A DNA stretch of 64,000 bases from Pelecanus crispus. Its lineage: Eukaryota > Chordata > Aves > Pelecaniformes > Pelecanidae. Shown here one piece after another: positions 1-20,000 of this stretch. The notes beneath the pieces are model-generated. The model was not told the origin of the DNA. It was given only the letters and a program-made list of their open reading frames with translations, and did no database searches. Both the position numbers and the translations under genes were made by a program. Each line of letters begins with the position of its first letter. Positions within the stretch are counted from its first letter, which is position 1. Where the stretch lies: contig NC_134654.1 in NCBI RefSeq assembly GCF_030463565.1, positions 16,322,202 through 16,386,201 of the forward strand, given 5' to 3'.

Positions 1-2161
1 TATTTGCATCTGGTCCAGCAGCTTCTTAGATCACAAATGAAATGTAGACAAAGACTAGAGCTTGAGACATACAGCTATGGAAAAGGAAAGAGAGGAGTGT
101 TCACCTACCCGTGGCCTCACATGGTCACCTCTCTCCTCCAGCTCCGCCACCTCAACTCCTGGAGACTCTGGGGTGGACTCTCCTCTCCCACAGTGTTCAC
201 ATCTCCCTACTTGCAGAGGGGAAGATCCTGGCTTTGCTTGGGCCAAGAGAGAATGGAAGAGCCCCAGAACCTCATCAGGGACTGCCTTCACATCAGCCAT
301 ATGTGTTGCTTTTCTCTTCACAAGAGTCACAAACTTTGGTCTGTGGAAAGGTCAGCAAGGGCCATATCTTCACAGGGATTGTCTTCCGTGAAGAAATATC
401 CAGTGACTGAGCTGAAGACCTTGGAGGTAGTCAGGGGAGAGAAGTGTCCATCAAGGGAATGGGTCAGGAGATGAGGTGTGAGCCTTTTCCCTCTTGTCCC
501 TCCCTAGCCATAAACAGCCACCCTGATCCATAGACAATTCTGGTTGTTGCCCAGAATGATTTTGCCCAAGGCTGCATGGTAATGATCATCTGAACCGTGG
601 AGACTAAATAAGAGTCTCTTCCTTCTCAGCTCAGTTTCCATCAAAAAAAACCCCAGTACTTCTCACAGATGGAGTCCTTTCTGAACACAGTCTCCATCAG
701 GCAGGGCAGAAGAAAGCTCATGAACTAAGACCAGCAGCCCCAGGACAGTCTGGGAAAGAGAAAGGCCACATGGCCACCCCACTGAGGCCTACTTCTAAAT
801 CCCACCGGGGCATGACAGCGTGCTCCTCCTGCCTACCCTGCACCAGAGAAAAACGGTTCTGCATCATAAGCCTCCACACGAGACTCAAGATCACAACAAC
901 CTACAATCATTGTATGCTACAGGACTGACACGTTGAGCTGGGAACATCATTAAGGCCAGGAGGTGGGAGGTATTTGCAGGAAGGGAGAATGGCAGAGCTA
1001 ATTTAAATGAAGTTTAGTGAAGATCCATGTAGGAAAAGACTGAGTGCAAGAATGTAGGACATGAAGAGAGAAGAACTGTATGGGAATGTGTTTACAGCCA
1101 GAAGTCTGTCGTCATTTCACCTGGAGGAGGGAGCATGCCTGCCGTTTAGATTGGCAGCATGGCTGTGTGCATGTGGTGAGGCTTTGAGTGCACACCATGG
1201 GTGGTGAGTTCTGGAAAGTGTCCAGCACTAACAGTTACAGCACTGGGTCTGGTTGGCCTTCAGAACCTCTGAGACCCTTTCCTGGCCACAGAAGTATGTT
1301 CTAGTGTGAGTTAGTTCTACAAAATTTGATAGGAACACAAACACAAGGAAAAAAACCCAGAATGAAACCAAAACCAACAAAAGCAAAGCAAAGCCCAATC
1401 TGGCTAGAAAGCCAAAGATAAAACTCTCACAAATTCTGGACCCACAAGTCTACGTTTTAAAGATTTTACAAATATACAGTGTCTAATTACCATTATATCA
1501 GAAATACAACATGCCCATTTATTATAAGTATGCTGGATATATAATTTATATGCATGAAATGTAACTGTCTTCATGGTTAGGATTGTACTCAATGGAACTG
1601 GAATTTAGAAGTTTTTCTTGGGGGGCCATTACATGGAGATAAAATCACAGAAAATTACCAACCTACATTTTGGTAGACAGACACCCTTAGCTTTGTGCTT
1701 CTGCTAAGGGCTAGAAAAAGATTTGCTACATATGGAGCCCTAGGTTGTAACTGAGAGGAGAAAATATGTTCAGAAACAGGGGAACTGGGCCAGTAGAAAA
1801 TAAACTTCTCAGGAGAAATCCAGGCTTGGTGAAATGTGCAGTAGCCTTGCCTTGCAGGGATCTCAGTGGAGTCAGGACTTCCCCCAGCAAAGGTCAGCAG
1901 TGCGAAGCTGAATGAACTCTGGTGCTTTAGGTTCAGCAGTGGCAAGAAACTGGAGAAAGAGAAACCCTATTCCTCCTTCCTATTTACATGTTGGAGACAC
2001 CAAGATACTAGAATGAGTGGAGAAAAGGGTCTAACAAGCATTTCAGCATATTTGTGCTTATTGAACACATCAACCCCACTACTTCCTACACTGAGAGAGC
2101 AGGCGATTTGTAGGCACTAGTATATTTTTATCTTATGAGTATATTTAATATAAACTAAAAC
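1..2161. other. 3' flank or distal 3' UTR of the SHISA6-like gene; no gene recognised
   Basis: Several overlapping frames stay open between about 4 and 474 on both strands. None resembles a protein family I know, and the composition is ordinary. An A-rich patch lies at about 1,320-1,395. No repeat family was recognised. In mammals the next gene downstream of SHISA6 is DNAH9, but no dynein sequence is visible here. Confidence 0.5.
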
Positions 2162-2167
2162 TTTATT
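2162..2167 (-). promoter_or_regulatory. Candidate polyadenylation signal for the SHISA6-like gene
   Basis: The plus-strand TTTATT gives AATAAA on the gene strand, about 620 nt past the stop codon. This would define a short 3' UTR. Another AATAAA-type hexamer lies further downstream (plus-strand TTTATT near 1,517). Mammalian SHISA6 transcripts can have long 3' UTRs, so the site actually used is uncertain. Confidence 0.3.
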
Positions 2168-2789
2168 TCTCAGCCAGTCTATTCTTGTCCCTAGATCTGC
2201 CAGTCCCCTAGGAAATTCTGCCCTTGAATTCGCTCCAAGGGTGAGGAATAACAGATGTATGGGTGCCGGCTGATATTGAGCAGCCTGGAGGTGATCCCCA
2301 GCAGCCAGAACCTTACCTACTTGCTACAGGAAGGCCAAACATGAAGGCTTGCATGAGGAACTAGAACAGGGCCCCTTCCTGCCAGGATGGGGTGCTGCAT
2401 TTCCTCCTCCCTGTCTTGCTCTGCATGAGACTGCTTCTACTTGTAGCAACTGAAAAGTCCTAAATTCATAAAAACAATGAGATAATGCAGGTGAGCCCTT
2501 GGAAGGAGTCATCTAGTACTATGGCTTTCTTTGACAGAAACAGATACACATCAGGAAATTTCCTCTGTTATCCCTCACTATTGTCTGCTTGCTTGCTTGG
2601 GTTTTTCTTATGTCACTGATCATGGTGGCCCCTTGGTGGCTTTAAAAACAACAACGTGGATGGGACTGTCAGAGAAGTCTTTTCAGACACTGAGTTATTA
2701 GAGGTTATCTTGGCCTATAAGGCCACTACAGTATGGGGTGCTGTGGCCACCCCAGTCCTTAATGAGTATCTACAATGCACGAGGTCATA

Positions 2790-3340
2790 TCAAACAGTCA
2801 CCTCTGTTTTGCTCGCTGTGCGGTAGTGATGGTGGTGTCCTGGAATATAATGCAGTTGTTCTACCGTGTTGTGCCTTCGGGAGGCAAATGCTTGGCGCTT
2901 GGCAGAGGTTGGGTTCATACCTAAGGTATTGTACAAGTTATTTGAGGCACTAGGATGGGAGTGCATTTTCGTCATCCTGTAGCGATCCAAGATGGGTGTT
3001 GATACAAAGACATCTGTGTGTGACAATGCCCGTGACATAGACTGCTCGGGGTACCCTGACCGCTCCGGGGAGAGCAGGGGGTCTTGGGAGTGGAGGCGCT
3101 CTGCAGACAAAAGCTGCTCATCTGAGAGGATCCGTTCATAGGACATGCTAAACTCCTCAGGCATGATCCTCTCAGGAGACAGCACTCTGTCCTGCGACAT
3201 GGCCCTGATGGGACGGCGAGGCCTGTCCCTGTGGTTGGTCTGTTGAGACATTTTGATGACATTGATAGGGAGCGTGCCGCGGGCTGCCAGGTCAGGCAGG
3301 TGTCTCCTCCTCATGTAGTATTCATCAGCCTCTTTGTCAG
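2790..3340 (-). CDS. SHISA6: Terminal coding exon of SHISA6-like AMPA-receptor auxiliary protein
   Basis: This exon encodes the last 182 residues of the cytoplasmic tail of a Shisa-family protein, plus the stop codon (TGA, 2,790-2,792 on minus). Seen: it starts DKEADEYYMRRRHLPDLAAR after a TTTCCCACAG acceptor (AG at 3,342-3,341). Mid-exon are an Arg-rich run (RDRPRRPIRAMSQDR) and repeated Ser-Pro-Glu-Arg motifs, then HNTVEQLHYIPG, a run of four His, and the C-terminus SKTEVTV. Known: SHISA6 (CKAMP52) is a single-pass postsynaptic membrane protein that binds AMPA receptors, slows their desensitisation, and anchors them to PSD-95 through its EVTV PDZ ligand. Its tail matches this exon from recall. 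The first codon is split: the upstream exon supplies A and this exon CT, giving Thr. SHISA9 shares the EVTV end and is the main alternative, but it fits the rest less well from memory. The exon is intact, with no frameshift or internal stop. Confidence 0.85.
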
Positions 3341-11597
<8,257 letters not shown>

Positions 11598-13989
11598 ATG
11601 AATCATAGAATCATAGAATGCATTGGGTTGGAAGGCACATTTAGAGATCATCTAGCCCAACCCCCCTGCACTGAGCAGGGACAGCTTTAACTAGATCAGG
11701 TTGCTCAGAGCCCCATCCAACCTGACCTTGAATGTTTCTAGCGATGGGGCCTCCACTACTTCTCTGGGAAACCTGTTCCAGTGCTTCACCACCCTCATTG
11801 TAAAAAATTTCTTCCTCATATCCCATCTAAATCTATTCCCCTTTAGTTTAAATCCATTATTCCTTGTCCTGTCACAACAGACCTTGCTAAAAACATTGTC
11901 CCCGTCTTTCCTACAGGCCCCCTTTAAGTACTGAAAAACTGCAAGAAGGTCTCCCCACAGTCACCTGTTCTCCAGGCTGAACAACCCCAACTCTCTCAGC
12001 CTGGCCTCATAGGACAGGTGCTCCAGCCCTCAGATCATTTTTGTGGCCCTCTTCTGGACCCAATCCAACAGGTCCATGTCCTTCTTGCACTGAGGGCTCC
12101 AGAGCTGGACACAGTACTCCAGGTGAGGTCTCACCAGAGCAGAGTAGAGGGGCACAATCACCTCCCTCGACCTGCTGCTGACCACGCTTCTTTTGATGCA
12201 GCCCAGGATATGGCTGGCTTTCTGGCCTGCAAGTGCACATTGTTGGCTCATGTCCGGCTTTTCATCCACCAGTACCCCCAAGTCCTTCTCTGCAGGACTG
12301 CTCTCAATCCCTTCATTCCCCAGACTGTATTGATATTGGGGCTTGCCCCGTCCCGGGTGCAGGACCTTGCACTTGGCCTTGTTGAACCTCATAAGGTTTA
12401 CACAGGCCCACCTCTCCAGCTTGTCCAGGACCTTTTGGATGACATCTCATCCTTCTGGCATGTCAACCGCACCACTCAGCTTGGTGTCGTCTCCAAACTT
12501 GCTGAGGGTGCACTCAATCCCACTGTCTATGTCATTGATGAAGATATTAAACAGCACTGGTGCCAGTACGGACCCCTTGGGGACTCCACTTGTCACTGGA
12601 CTCTATTTGGACATCGAGCTGTTGACCACGACCCTCTGGATGCGACCATCCAACCAATTCCTTATCCACCGAACAGTCCACCCATCAAATCCATATCTCC
12701 CCAATTTAGACAGAAGGATGTTGTAGGGAGTGTGTCAAAGGCTTTACAGAAGTCCAGATAGATGACATCCATTGCTTTTCCCTTGTCCACTGATGCAGGC
12801 ACTCCTTCATAGAAAGCCACCAGGTTGGTCAGGCAGGACTTGCCCTTGGTGAAGCTGTGCTGGCTGTCTTGAATCACCTCCCTGTCCTCCATGTGCTTTA
12901 GCATAGCTTCTAGGAGGATCTGTTCCATGATCTTCCCAGGCACAGAGGTGGGGCTGACAGGTCACTAGTTCCCAGGGTCCTCCTTTCTTCCTTTCTTAAA
13001 AATGGGCACTAAGTTTCCCTTCTTCCAGTCACCAAGGACTTCACCCGACTGCCATGACTTTTCAAATATCATGGGGAGTGGCTTGGCAACTACCTCAGCC
13101 ATTTCCTTCAGGACTCTGGGATGCATCTCATCAGGTCCCATAGACTTGCCTACATTCAGGTTCCTCAGGTGGTCTCAGACCTGATCTTTCCTTACAGCGG
13201 GAGGGACTTTAGCCTCCTGGTCCCCATCTTGCAGTCCATCGACTCGGGAGGGGTGAGGAGAGAGGTTGCCGGTGAAGACTGAGGCAAAGAGGTTGTTGAG
13301 TACCTCAGCCTTCTCCTCGTCTGTCGGTACTAGGTCGCCATTCTTGTTCATCGGTGGGGTACGCTTTCTTTAACCTTCCTTTTCTGGTTGACATACCTGT
13401 AGAAGCCCTTCTTGTTATTCTTTACATCCCTTGACAAATTCAGCTCCATCCTTGCCTTGGCCTTCCTGACCTCCTCCCTACACAACCGGGGCGTTTCCCT
13501 GTATTCCCCCCAGGACATCTGTCCCTGCTTCCACTGCCTATGCAGTTCCCTCTTGCTCTTTAGTTTGACCAGCATGTCTCGACTCAGCCGTGCTGGTCTC
13601 TTCCCTTACTTGCCTGATTTCTTATGCCTGGGGACTGAGAGCTCTTGTGCTCTATGGAAGGTGTCCTTAAAGATCTGCCAGCTCTGTTCTGTTCCCCTGT
13701 CCCTGAGGACCGTTTCTCAGGGGGTCCTTCTGACTAACTGCTTGAAGAGCTGGAAGTTTGCTTTTCTAAAGTTTAGGGTTCTGACTCTACTCCTCGCTTT
13801 TAGCATGTCCCTCAGGAGTGTGAACTCCACCAACACGTGATCACTGCAGCCCAAGCTGCCTCCAGGCTTGATGTCACCAACGAGCTCACTTGCATTGGTG
13901 ACCATCAGGTCTAGTATTGCATCCCCTCGGGTAGGGGTGTCTATTACCTGGCTTAGGAAGTTATCCTCAATGCATTCTAGGAATCTCCT
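11598..13989 (-). mobile_element. 5'-truncated CR1 LINE, copy A (antisense to plus)
   Basis: This non-LTR retrotransposon fragment of the bird CR1 family has its 3' end at the low coordinate, where the tail reads AATCATAGAATCATAGAATG on plus. It runs to 13,989, where homology to copy B (38,892-41,284) stops abruptly. That is the 5' truncation expected from incomplete reverse transcription. About 2.39 kb of ORF2 is retained, from the late endonuclease domain to the C-terminus, plus the 3' UTR. The element lies in the same transcriptional sense as the SHISA6-like gene. It is almost identical to copy B, in inverted orientation, and shares its inactivating stops. Confidence 0.93.
11691..13989 (-). 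pseudogene. CR1 ORF2 remnant (endonuclease end plus reverse transcriptase), copy A
   Basis: Known role: CR1 ORF2 encodes an AP-like endonuclease and a reverse transcriptase used for target-primed reverse transcription. Seen on minus: the linker containing NKKGFYRYVNQKRK (within 13,348-13,575), RT fingers ending [14 protein letters not shown] (12,662-12,943), motif A with its Asp kept ([10 protein letters not shown]), and motif C as FGDD where CR1 normally has FADD. The thumb region follows (12,030-12,392), and the native stop is TAG at 11,691-11,693. The frame is broken by a TGA after the LVRRTP segment, a TGA before the DHLRNLNV segment, a TAG-TGA pair in place of the Tyr-Arg of the NYRPVS motif, a TGA after RATKMI and another near the C-terminus. 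A private frameshift lies just after motif A (about 12,730-12,745). The copy is not functional. Confidence 0.9.
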
Positions 13990-16428
13990 AGATTATGGAG
14001 AGAAGCAAACTGCTGCCTCGAAACCGTGTTGACCAACGAACCCTCTTCACAGGGGGACAGAAGTGGACTGGTGGACTGTGAGTTACCTCACTTATCATGG
14101 AGGGCTGTGTCATGGTGCTGTGGACTGAACCCTCTGCAGCCTGCATGAGTTTTGGCAGCATCACCTACCTTTATCCCAGAAAGTTGTGCTTTCCCCACCC
14201 TCAGAGCTATGGGAATGAGTCTGTGGGGTTATTTTAACTGGGTCTAAGAATCAAATCACTCTCTCATTGTGCCATATTTCTGATTAATGCTCTGAACCTG
14301 GAGGCTCCTGGGAAAAGCTGTTACATGGCCCCACAGGTTCTGGTGAGCTCTAGAGATGGCTATACTTCCCCTGCGCACAAGAAAGTGTGAAGTGGAGCTG
14401 TGGAGTGCACATCTGGGTGCAGACAGAAGACAAGGCAAGGTTTGGAAAGGTTCCTGAAGAAGGAAAGGAGGTGCCATCCCTGAGGGGTGTAGGATGCCCC
14501 TCTACTTATTTGAATTTTGTTGATCACCAAGGGAGTCCCCAGCCAGTGTCAAAATGCCCACTGTCAGCATGCTCATGTTGAGGGCACTGTCAATAAAGAT
14601 TAGCACTAAGCCTGGATGTTAAAAGTCAAGTCCAGACAATCTGCAGAGTTTGTCTGGTATTGAAATCATGGTCCTTTGTTGCAAGCTGGATGGAAAATGT
14701 TTTTTCATCAGCTCAGCCAAGGGAAAGGGACCTGCTGAATTTTATTTATGACTTCCAGGTGTTCAGATATTAAAATAGGCAGAGATAAGACTATTAAAAA
14801 TAGCAGGAGCTTCAATTATTAGAAGCAAATCTAGAACAGACTACAGTGGGCTCTGTGGGAACCTGCAGCAGTGATGGGATTGCATTAGCTGGATCAAAAG
14901 GCTAAGGAGGTAGCCACTTTAAGTATGGTCTGAAAATGAAATCATAGGGCTAAGTTCTCTGATACAGCTGAGGAGAGGCAGATTGCCCGAGTCTTGGGTT
15001 CACACATTCCTGTTGTGCACCCCTCTAAAGTGTGGTCTTGAAGAGCAATGCAACATGTGCTCAGTATGCACTCATGTGCCTGAAGACCCTCTTATCTCCT
15101 CTGAACCATGGACTGGTGGAGATTAAAACACAGCTTCTGCCCAAAAGTAATTGAGCGTCAGGGGAATTTCACCTCAATAAATGTGTTGGCTTTGTGCAGC
15201 ATCCGAACATTTGCTAACTTCCCTCATCTCCCACAAAAACTAAAAACAAAATCCACCCAAGTAGAGTGCAGATAGTTCAGAAGACATTTTTCTAGAGTCA
15301 CAAATTAAACGGTTTCCTGCAAAAAAAAATTTACAGGAGTCAGGCTATCTCCTTCCCTGCTGCCTTTCTTCTGCATAGAGTCCTGTTTGTGTTAGACAAC
15401 AGAACATCTTCCTCCCCTCTGCGTGCTCACATTTCTCTACATCCTCGGTGCATTCTGTTGCCTAGAAATGGACCAGCAGTTCCCATGCATGTCTGCTCAT
15501 GGGGATGCAGAGCTGCCTCCACAACTTTTCTCCCACTGTGATTTCCCCCAGATATTTTAAACCTTCTGTCACCTACTCTTCACACTGCCCACATGCTTCT
15601 CTGTCAAAGACAGGCTGATACAGTCTTGTCTTCTTGCACAAACTTGCTCATGATTTCCCAAAGCCAGCACGGTCAGAGCACTCCTCTGTGCCTCTCAGCA
15701 GAGTTACATGCCCAGTGCTCAATTCAGAGGCACCTGAGCCATTTGGGGTATGCCAGGGTATCTAAGGCACCCACAATGGGCTGAAAGGAGTGATGTGGGA
15801 CCTATCAGAGATCTGATGCCACCCATGTTTAGGCACTTGAATTACAACTGCCATGTCAATAAACCCAACATTTGCTCCTTCTTGCCCCTGTTGTCACTGA
15901 TTCCATGCACTGCTGCTCCATGAGCTTCCTCAAAATGAAGCTTCCTGCAGAACAAATCACAACAGTGCACTCTTTCCCAGCTATGTCCAGGGTATGACTG
16001 TGAGTGGAGGAACAGCTTCACCTCTCCTTGCACACCGGTCTGGTACCAGCATGGGATACCCCATCTTGTGCGATCCCCCACCACTGCCAGCACAACAAGA
16101 TGAGGGGGAAGGAAACTGCTCTGTCAGGAGCAGGGGCTTGGAACATTTCAGCAAGAACCTGCATGCTGTCCTTTGGGCTCAACAACTGACAGCCAGTGTC
16201 AGCCACCCCACAGAAGAGGAACAGCCCAGACCTCTGCTAAAGTATCATTTTGTTCCCAGATCTGAGAAATTATGAGGCACTTTCTTAAGGAATTTAGCAA
16301 TGGTAAAAATTTCCTCTTAACAATGCAATAACCATCTTGTTTAATAAACTTTTCTTTCCTATTGCTTACGTATGTCCCCACAGTCCTGGAATAGAGTTAT
16401 TGCCTGGCAAAAAGAACATAGTCCCAAG
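13990..16428. other. Intronic sequence without recognised gene or repeat
   Basis: No open frame here resembles a known protein. A compact group of transcription-factor-like motifs (E-box, GATA, MEF2) lies at 14,756-14,803. No transposon tail was seen. Confidence 0.55.
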
Positions 16429-16666
16429 TGTCCTGGTTTCAGCTGGGATAGAGTTAATTTTCTTCCTAGTAGCTGGCATAGTGTTGTGTTTTGGATTTAA
16501 TAGGAGAAGAATGTTGATACACTGACAGTTTAGCTGATGCTAAGTACTGCTTATGCTAGTCAAGGACTTTTCAGCTTCCCATGCTCTGCCAGGTGCACAA
16601 GAAACTGGGAGGGGGCACAGCCAGAATAGTTGATCCAAACTGACCAAAGGGCTCTTCCATACCATA

Positions 16667-16688
16667 TGATGTCATGCTCAGTATATAA
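16667..16688 (+). promoter_or_regulatory. LTR core promoter: decayed CRE plus TATA box
   Basis: TGATGTCA is followed 7 bp later by TATATAA in the LTR. The second LTR keeps the intact palindromic CRE TGACGTCA at the same place, so the change here is a CpG-to-TpG decay. The spacing fits a U3 promoter, but present activity is unknown. Confidence 0.5.
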
Positions 16689-16792
16689 ACTGTGGGGGGG
16701 GGTGGCCTGGGAGCAACGATTGCTGCTCGGGAACTGTCTGGGTATTGGTCGGTGGGTGGTGAGCTATTGCATTGTGCATCCCTTGCTTTGCA

Positions 16793-16794
<2 letters not shown>

Positions 16795-16837
<43 letters not shown>
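16795..16837. repeat. (ATT)n microsatellite within the LTR
   Basis: About 14 copies of ATT lie inside the LTR. The same position in the second LTR is also a triplet array, so this is an expandable feature of the LTR family and not an independent locus. The poly-Leu frame it creates is not coding. Confidence 0.9.
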
Positions 16838-16839
<2 letters not shown>

Positions 16840-17014
16840 TGTTATTATTGTAATTATAATTTTACTTTATTTCAATTATTAAACTGTTCTTATCTTAACC
16901 CAGGAGTGTTTCTCACTTTTACTCCTCCGATTCTCTCCCCCATCCCATCAGGGTAGGGGGAGTGAGCAAGAGGCTGCGTGGTGCTTAGTTGCTGGCTGGG
17001 GCTAAACCATGACA

Positions 17015-20000
17015 CCAAGTGAGCATACAGCTAATGTGTTCTCTGAGAACATTATTTTCTTGCTGATGACTTCAATCCATGTCTAATAGACTGACTACAG
17101 GATTAGAAAGTGCATCATATTCATCAGGGCGCTGGAAACAATTGATTAGATATTATCCAGTAAACGGAGACTATATCAGCATTGAAACTATGTCCCCACT
17201 CCTATTTGTGCTTGTGTGGCAAGGACCCTGGGGTAACATCTCTTTGCAAATTCCTCGGACAGAACCTGTATCTAATCTCCATTTTACATGGAGGTATGGA
17301 CATGCTGAAATAAGCCTAGTCATATGTATGGAATTTGTGTTCAGTGCCAAAGCAGAAGTATTAACTGACTGCTTGTATGAACTGTGTGAAATTAAGTACC
17401 ACACATTTATCTGATGGGCTTGTGCAGAATCAGTACATCTTCTTACTGCTTTTTCCATCTGGTCAGTCAGGAACAGATCGTAATGATTTTGGCAAATGAG
17501 AAGTCACCTTGAACTCCACTACCCATCATTCAGCAAAATAAGGGATAAACTGAAATGACCAAAGATAATTTCAGATGTCTTTTGCATAATGGAGTTTGAG
17601 GACAAGATCAGAGAACAGACTCTAGTAAGGAGAAATAACTTGTGCAATTTATATTCTGGGACCAATTCAGCAGAAGTTTCTTAGTAGTTCTTCACTCCTG
17701 CAATATATTTGAGTCATGTTTTTCTCTGGTTTCTCTCCTTTTTGTTTGTGGTGATTGTTGGCTTCTATGGAAGATGCAAGAAATAATTAATTAACAGAAT
17801 GTGAATAAAAAGGTCTCCCCATTCCCTGAAAGGCAGCTGAGGTTGTATGCTGCTCTGTTCCCCAGCATTCCCACTCATTCCAGTCCAGCTCTACATTCTG
17901 GGCAGTGGGAGATGACCACTGAAAAATGGACAATGACCCATGGTTACTGGGATTACCTTTGAAAGTCAGTCCACATTTTCCTCACCACCATCCTGCAGCC
18001 ACATGCCATTTTATGCCTCTGATACATCATGCATTCTGGGCACAATATGCAGTTATTTGCAGAGGAACATGGAGGAAATCAAGCTCACCCAGTGCATAGT
18101 TCATACAACAGAGATGGGAACATCATCTAGCAGTGTCATTTCTCTTGGTTTCTAAGTTCTCTTTGCTACAGCCTCAAAGCAACCATGGCTTTTTACAGAC
18201 AATGCAACATCTTAAAATTCTGCCAGTGTCTCTCTGATTAATTCAGCAGGAGAGGGCTCAACTCTACAGCATTTCCTCATCTACCGATGAGAAGCATCAG
18301 TGGTTTCACAGTGTTCTGACCAGAGTGCCACATTGCTCCAGCCACTGGCAGGGCTGGTAGCATGGCACAGAACTGCCAACAATTCACTAGCCTGTACAAT
18401 GTTGGCACAATAAGCTCAGGAAGGCAGCAGGCATCTCTGTGGAGAAAGGTTCTTCCTTTGCAGTTCTAATCTCTCTTCTTGGACACATACCAAGCAAGAA
18501 CTGCTTCATGAGCCAGGCTTGTTGGGCCAGTCCAAACCCTTTGTATTTCTATGAGAACCAGTGGACTTATGGGTCAGGCTCAGAAAGGTTTGCCTGCTCC
18601 ATTCAGACCAGGCTCTTGCATAAAAACTTGAGAATGTGCCACCCTGGGGCAAACTGGCAGAGAGCTCTGCACCTGAGGAACCAGGAGCACTGCCTGCACT
18701 GACAGACTGCCAGAGGAACATGTTTCCTGCTACATCGTGTATCCTGAAAAGGATATACAGCCTGTGGTTGGCATGTCACCCACATGGAGGTTAGGGCACT
18801 GCAGTTCCCTCTATGCATTGGGGATTGCAATTACAGCTGGCCTCTTAGTGGACATATGGATTTACTCTGCTTTATGCATGCACTCAACTACTTTGTAATC
18901 TATGAAGGAAAGAAAGTCACTCTAAGTTGAGGGAGACTGTCATTTCATTGTTAGTGCTTTGCAAGCTTTCTACAAGTACAGGGCTCAGAAGCAGTTTCAG
19001 GATTTCTAAAGCTGGAAACTTGTGTTGTAGAGATTAGACCTCAAGTCTTCCTGAAGTGTCTTGCTCTGCCTCTGTTCTTGGAAGACACTTTCTGTTTCAA
19101 AGTGTGTTTACATGAGGCACAGAAACTTGCATGTACAAGGACAAGAGCAGATGATACCCAAGACAAAAAAAAGTGAATTTATGGCAAAGTTTTAAACAAA
19201 GCTCAAGTGGCAAAAGGGATGTGCTCCATATTTGCATATGAGTCTGCACATATGTTGTGTGAATTTTGCAAGACATTTCAACAGATGCCTTTTAAAACAT
19301 TCACCCAGAGAAAGCAAACAATGTCACCTAAGAAAAGCTGATACAGCGAAGCCTTCTGCTGCTCAGCTTCAGCTCAGTGTAGCTTCAGTCCTCTGTCAAA
19401 GCACACAGTGCTCCCACAGCACTGCCTTCTGCTCAGCCATTTGAAGGCTCATACAGTGTCTTCTCCAATTCTGATGCAAGTTCTTACAAAGGACCACATT
19501 CCTCAGGAAAATCTGGTAGTAGTTGATGACATTTCATAGCCTTCTGTACCAAGACTTAGCACCTCCTGAGCCATGCTGGAAGTGACACATTGTTATAGCA
19601 GGCAAAGAACTGATATTCACAGACTCAAATTAAAATTTATAACATAAATCTTCAGTATTTGAGGGGGGAACTATCTGTGTTTTCACACTTATTTTTTTTA
19701 TGTTACAAACACTGTTATTAATAGTCTTTTGCATCTCATGAAGAATCTCAAAGAGGTTTATACATTTCCAGGTCAGATCCTTCGTGGTGTAAATCGACAT
19801 CTCTCCAGTGAATGGCTGCCCTCACTTATACAAGCTGGAGATGTGGGGTTTTAAATTCAGTCAGTGATAAAAAACCTCTGCATATCAGGTTGGTGCTAGG
19901 ATTAGGTCTTTTAGGGGCTCACGGCTGAGAACTGATCAGCAGTCTGAAGGGGTAAGGTGCAAAGAGGATGAGGTACACCAGCACATTGCAAGATGCCCTT

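Larger units (their letters stand above)
16429..17014 (+). mobile_element. Solo LTR of an avian endogenous retrovirus, plus orientation
   Basis: This 586-bp LTR starts TGTCCTGGTTTC and ends CTAAACCATGACA, giving the TG...CA ends of retroviral LTRs. It is flanked by a perfect 5-bp target-site duplication, CCAAG (16,424-16,428 and 17,015-17,019), which fits class III (ERVL-like) or some class I elements. Inside are a TGATGTCA sequence (decayed CRE, 16,667-16,674), a TATA box (TATATAA, 16,682-16,688), an (ATT)n array at about 16,795-16,837, and ATTAAA (16,878-16,883), a likely polyadenylation signal. No gag, pol or env sequence adjoins it, so it is a recombined solo LTR. The family resembles LTRs widespread in neoavian birds; I cannot confirm the exact library name. 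Confidence 0.9.

Noticed and set aside
4-474. Overlapping open frames in four reading frames at the window start
   Set aside because: No family resemblance and no splice context. Several frames open at once points to a stop-poor stretch of 3' flank and not to coding.
12018-12761. 247-codon open frame on plus, and its 258-codon counterpart on minus at 40,088-40,864
   Set aside because: Both are antisense to the CR1 reverse-transcriptase regions of copies A and B and mirror each other only because the copies are near-identical. The sense strand carries the RT motifs.
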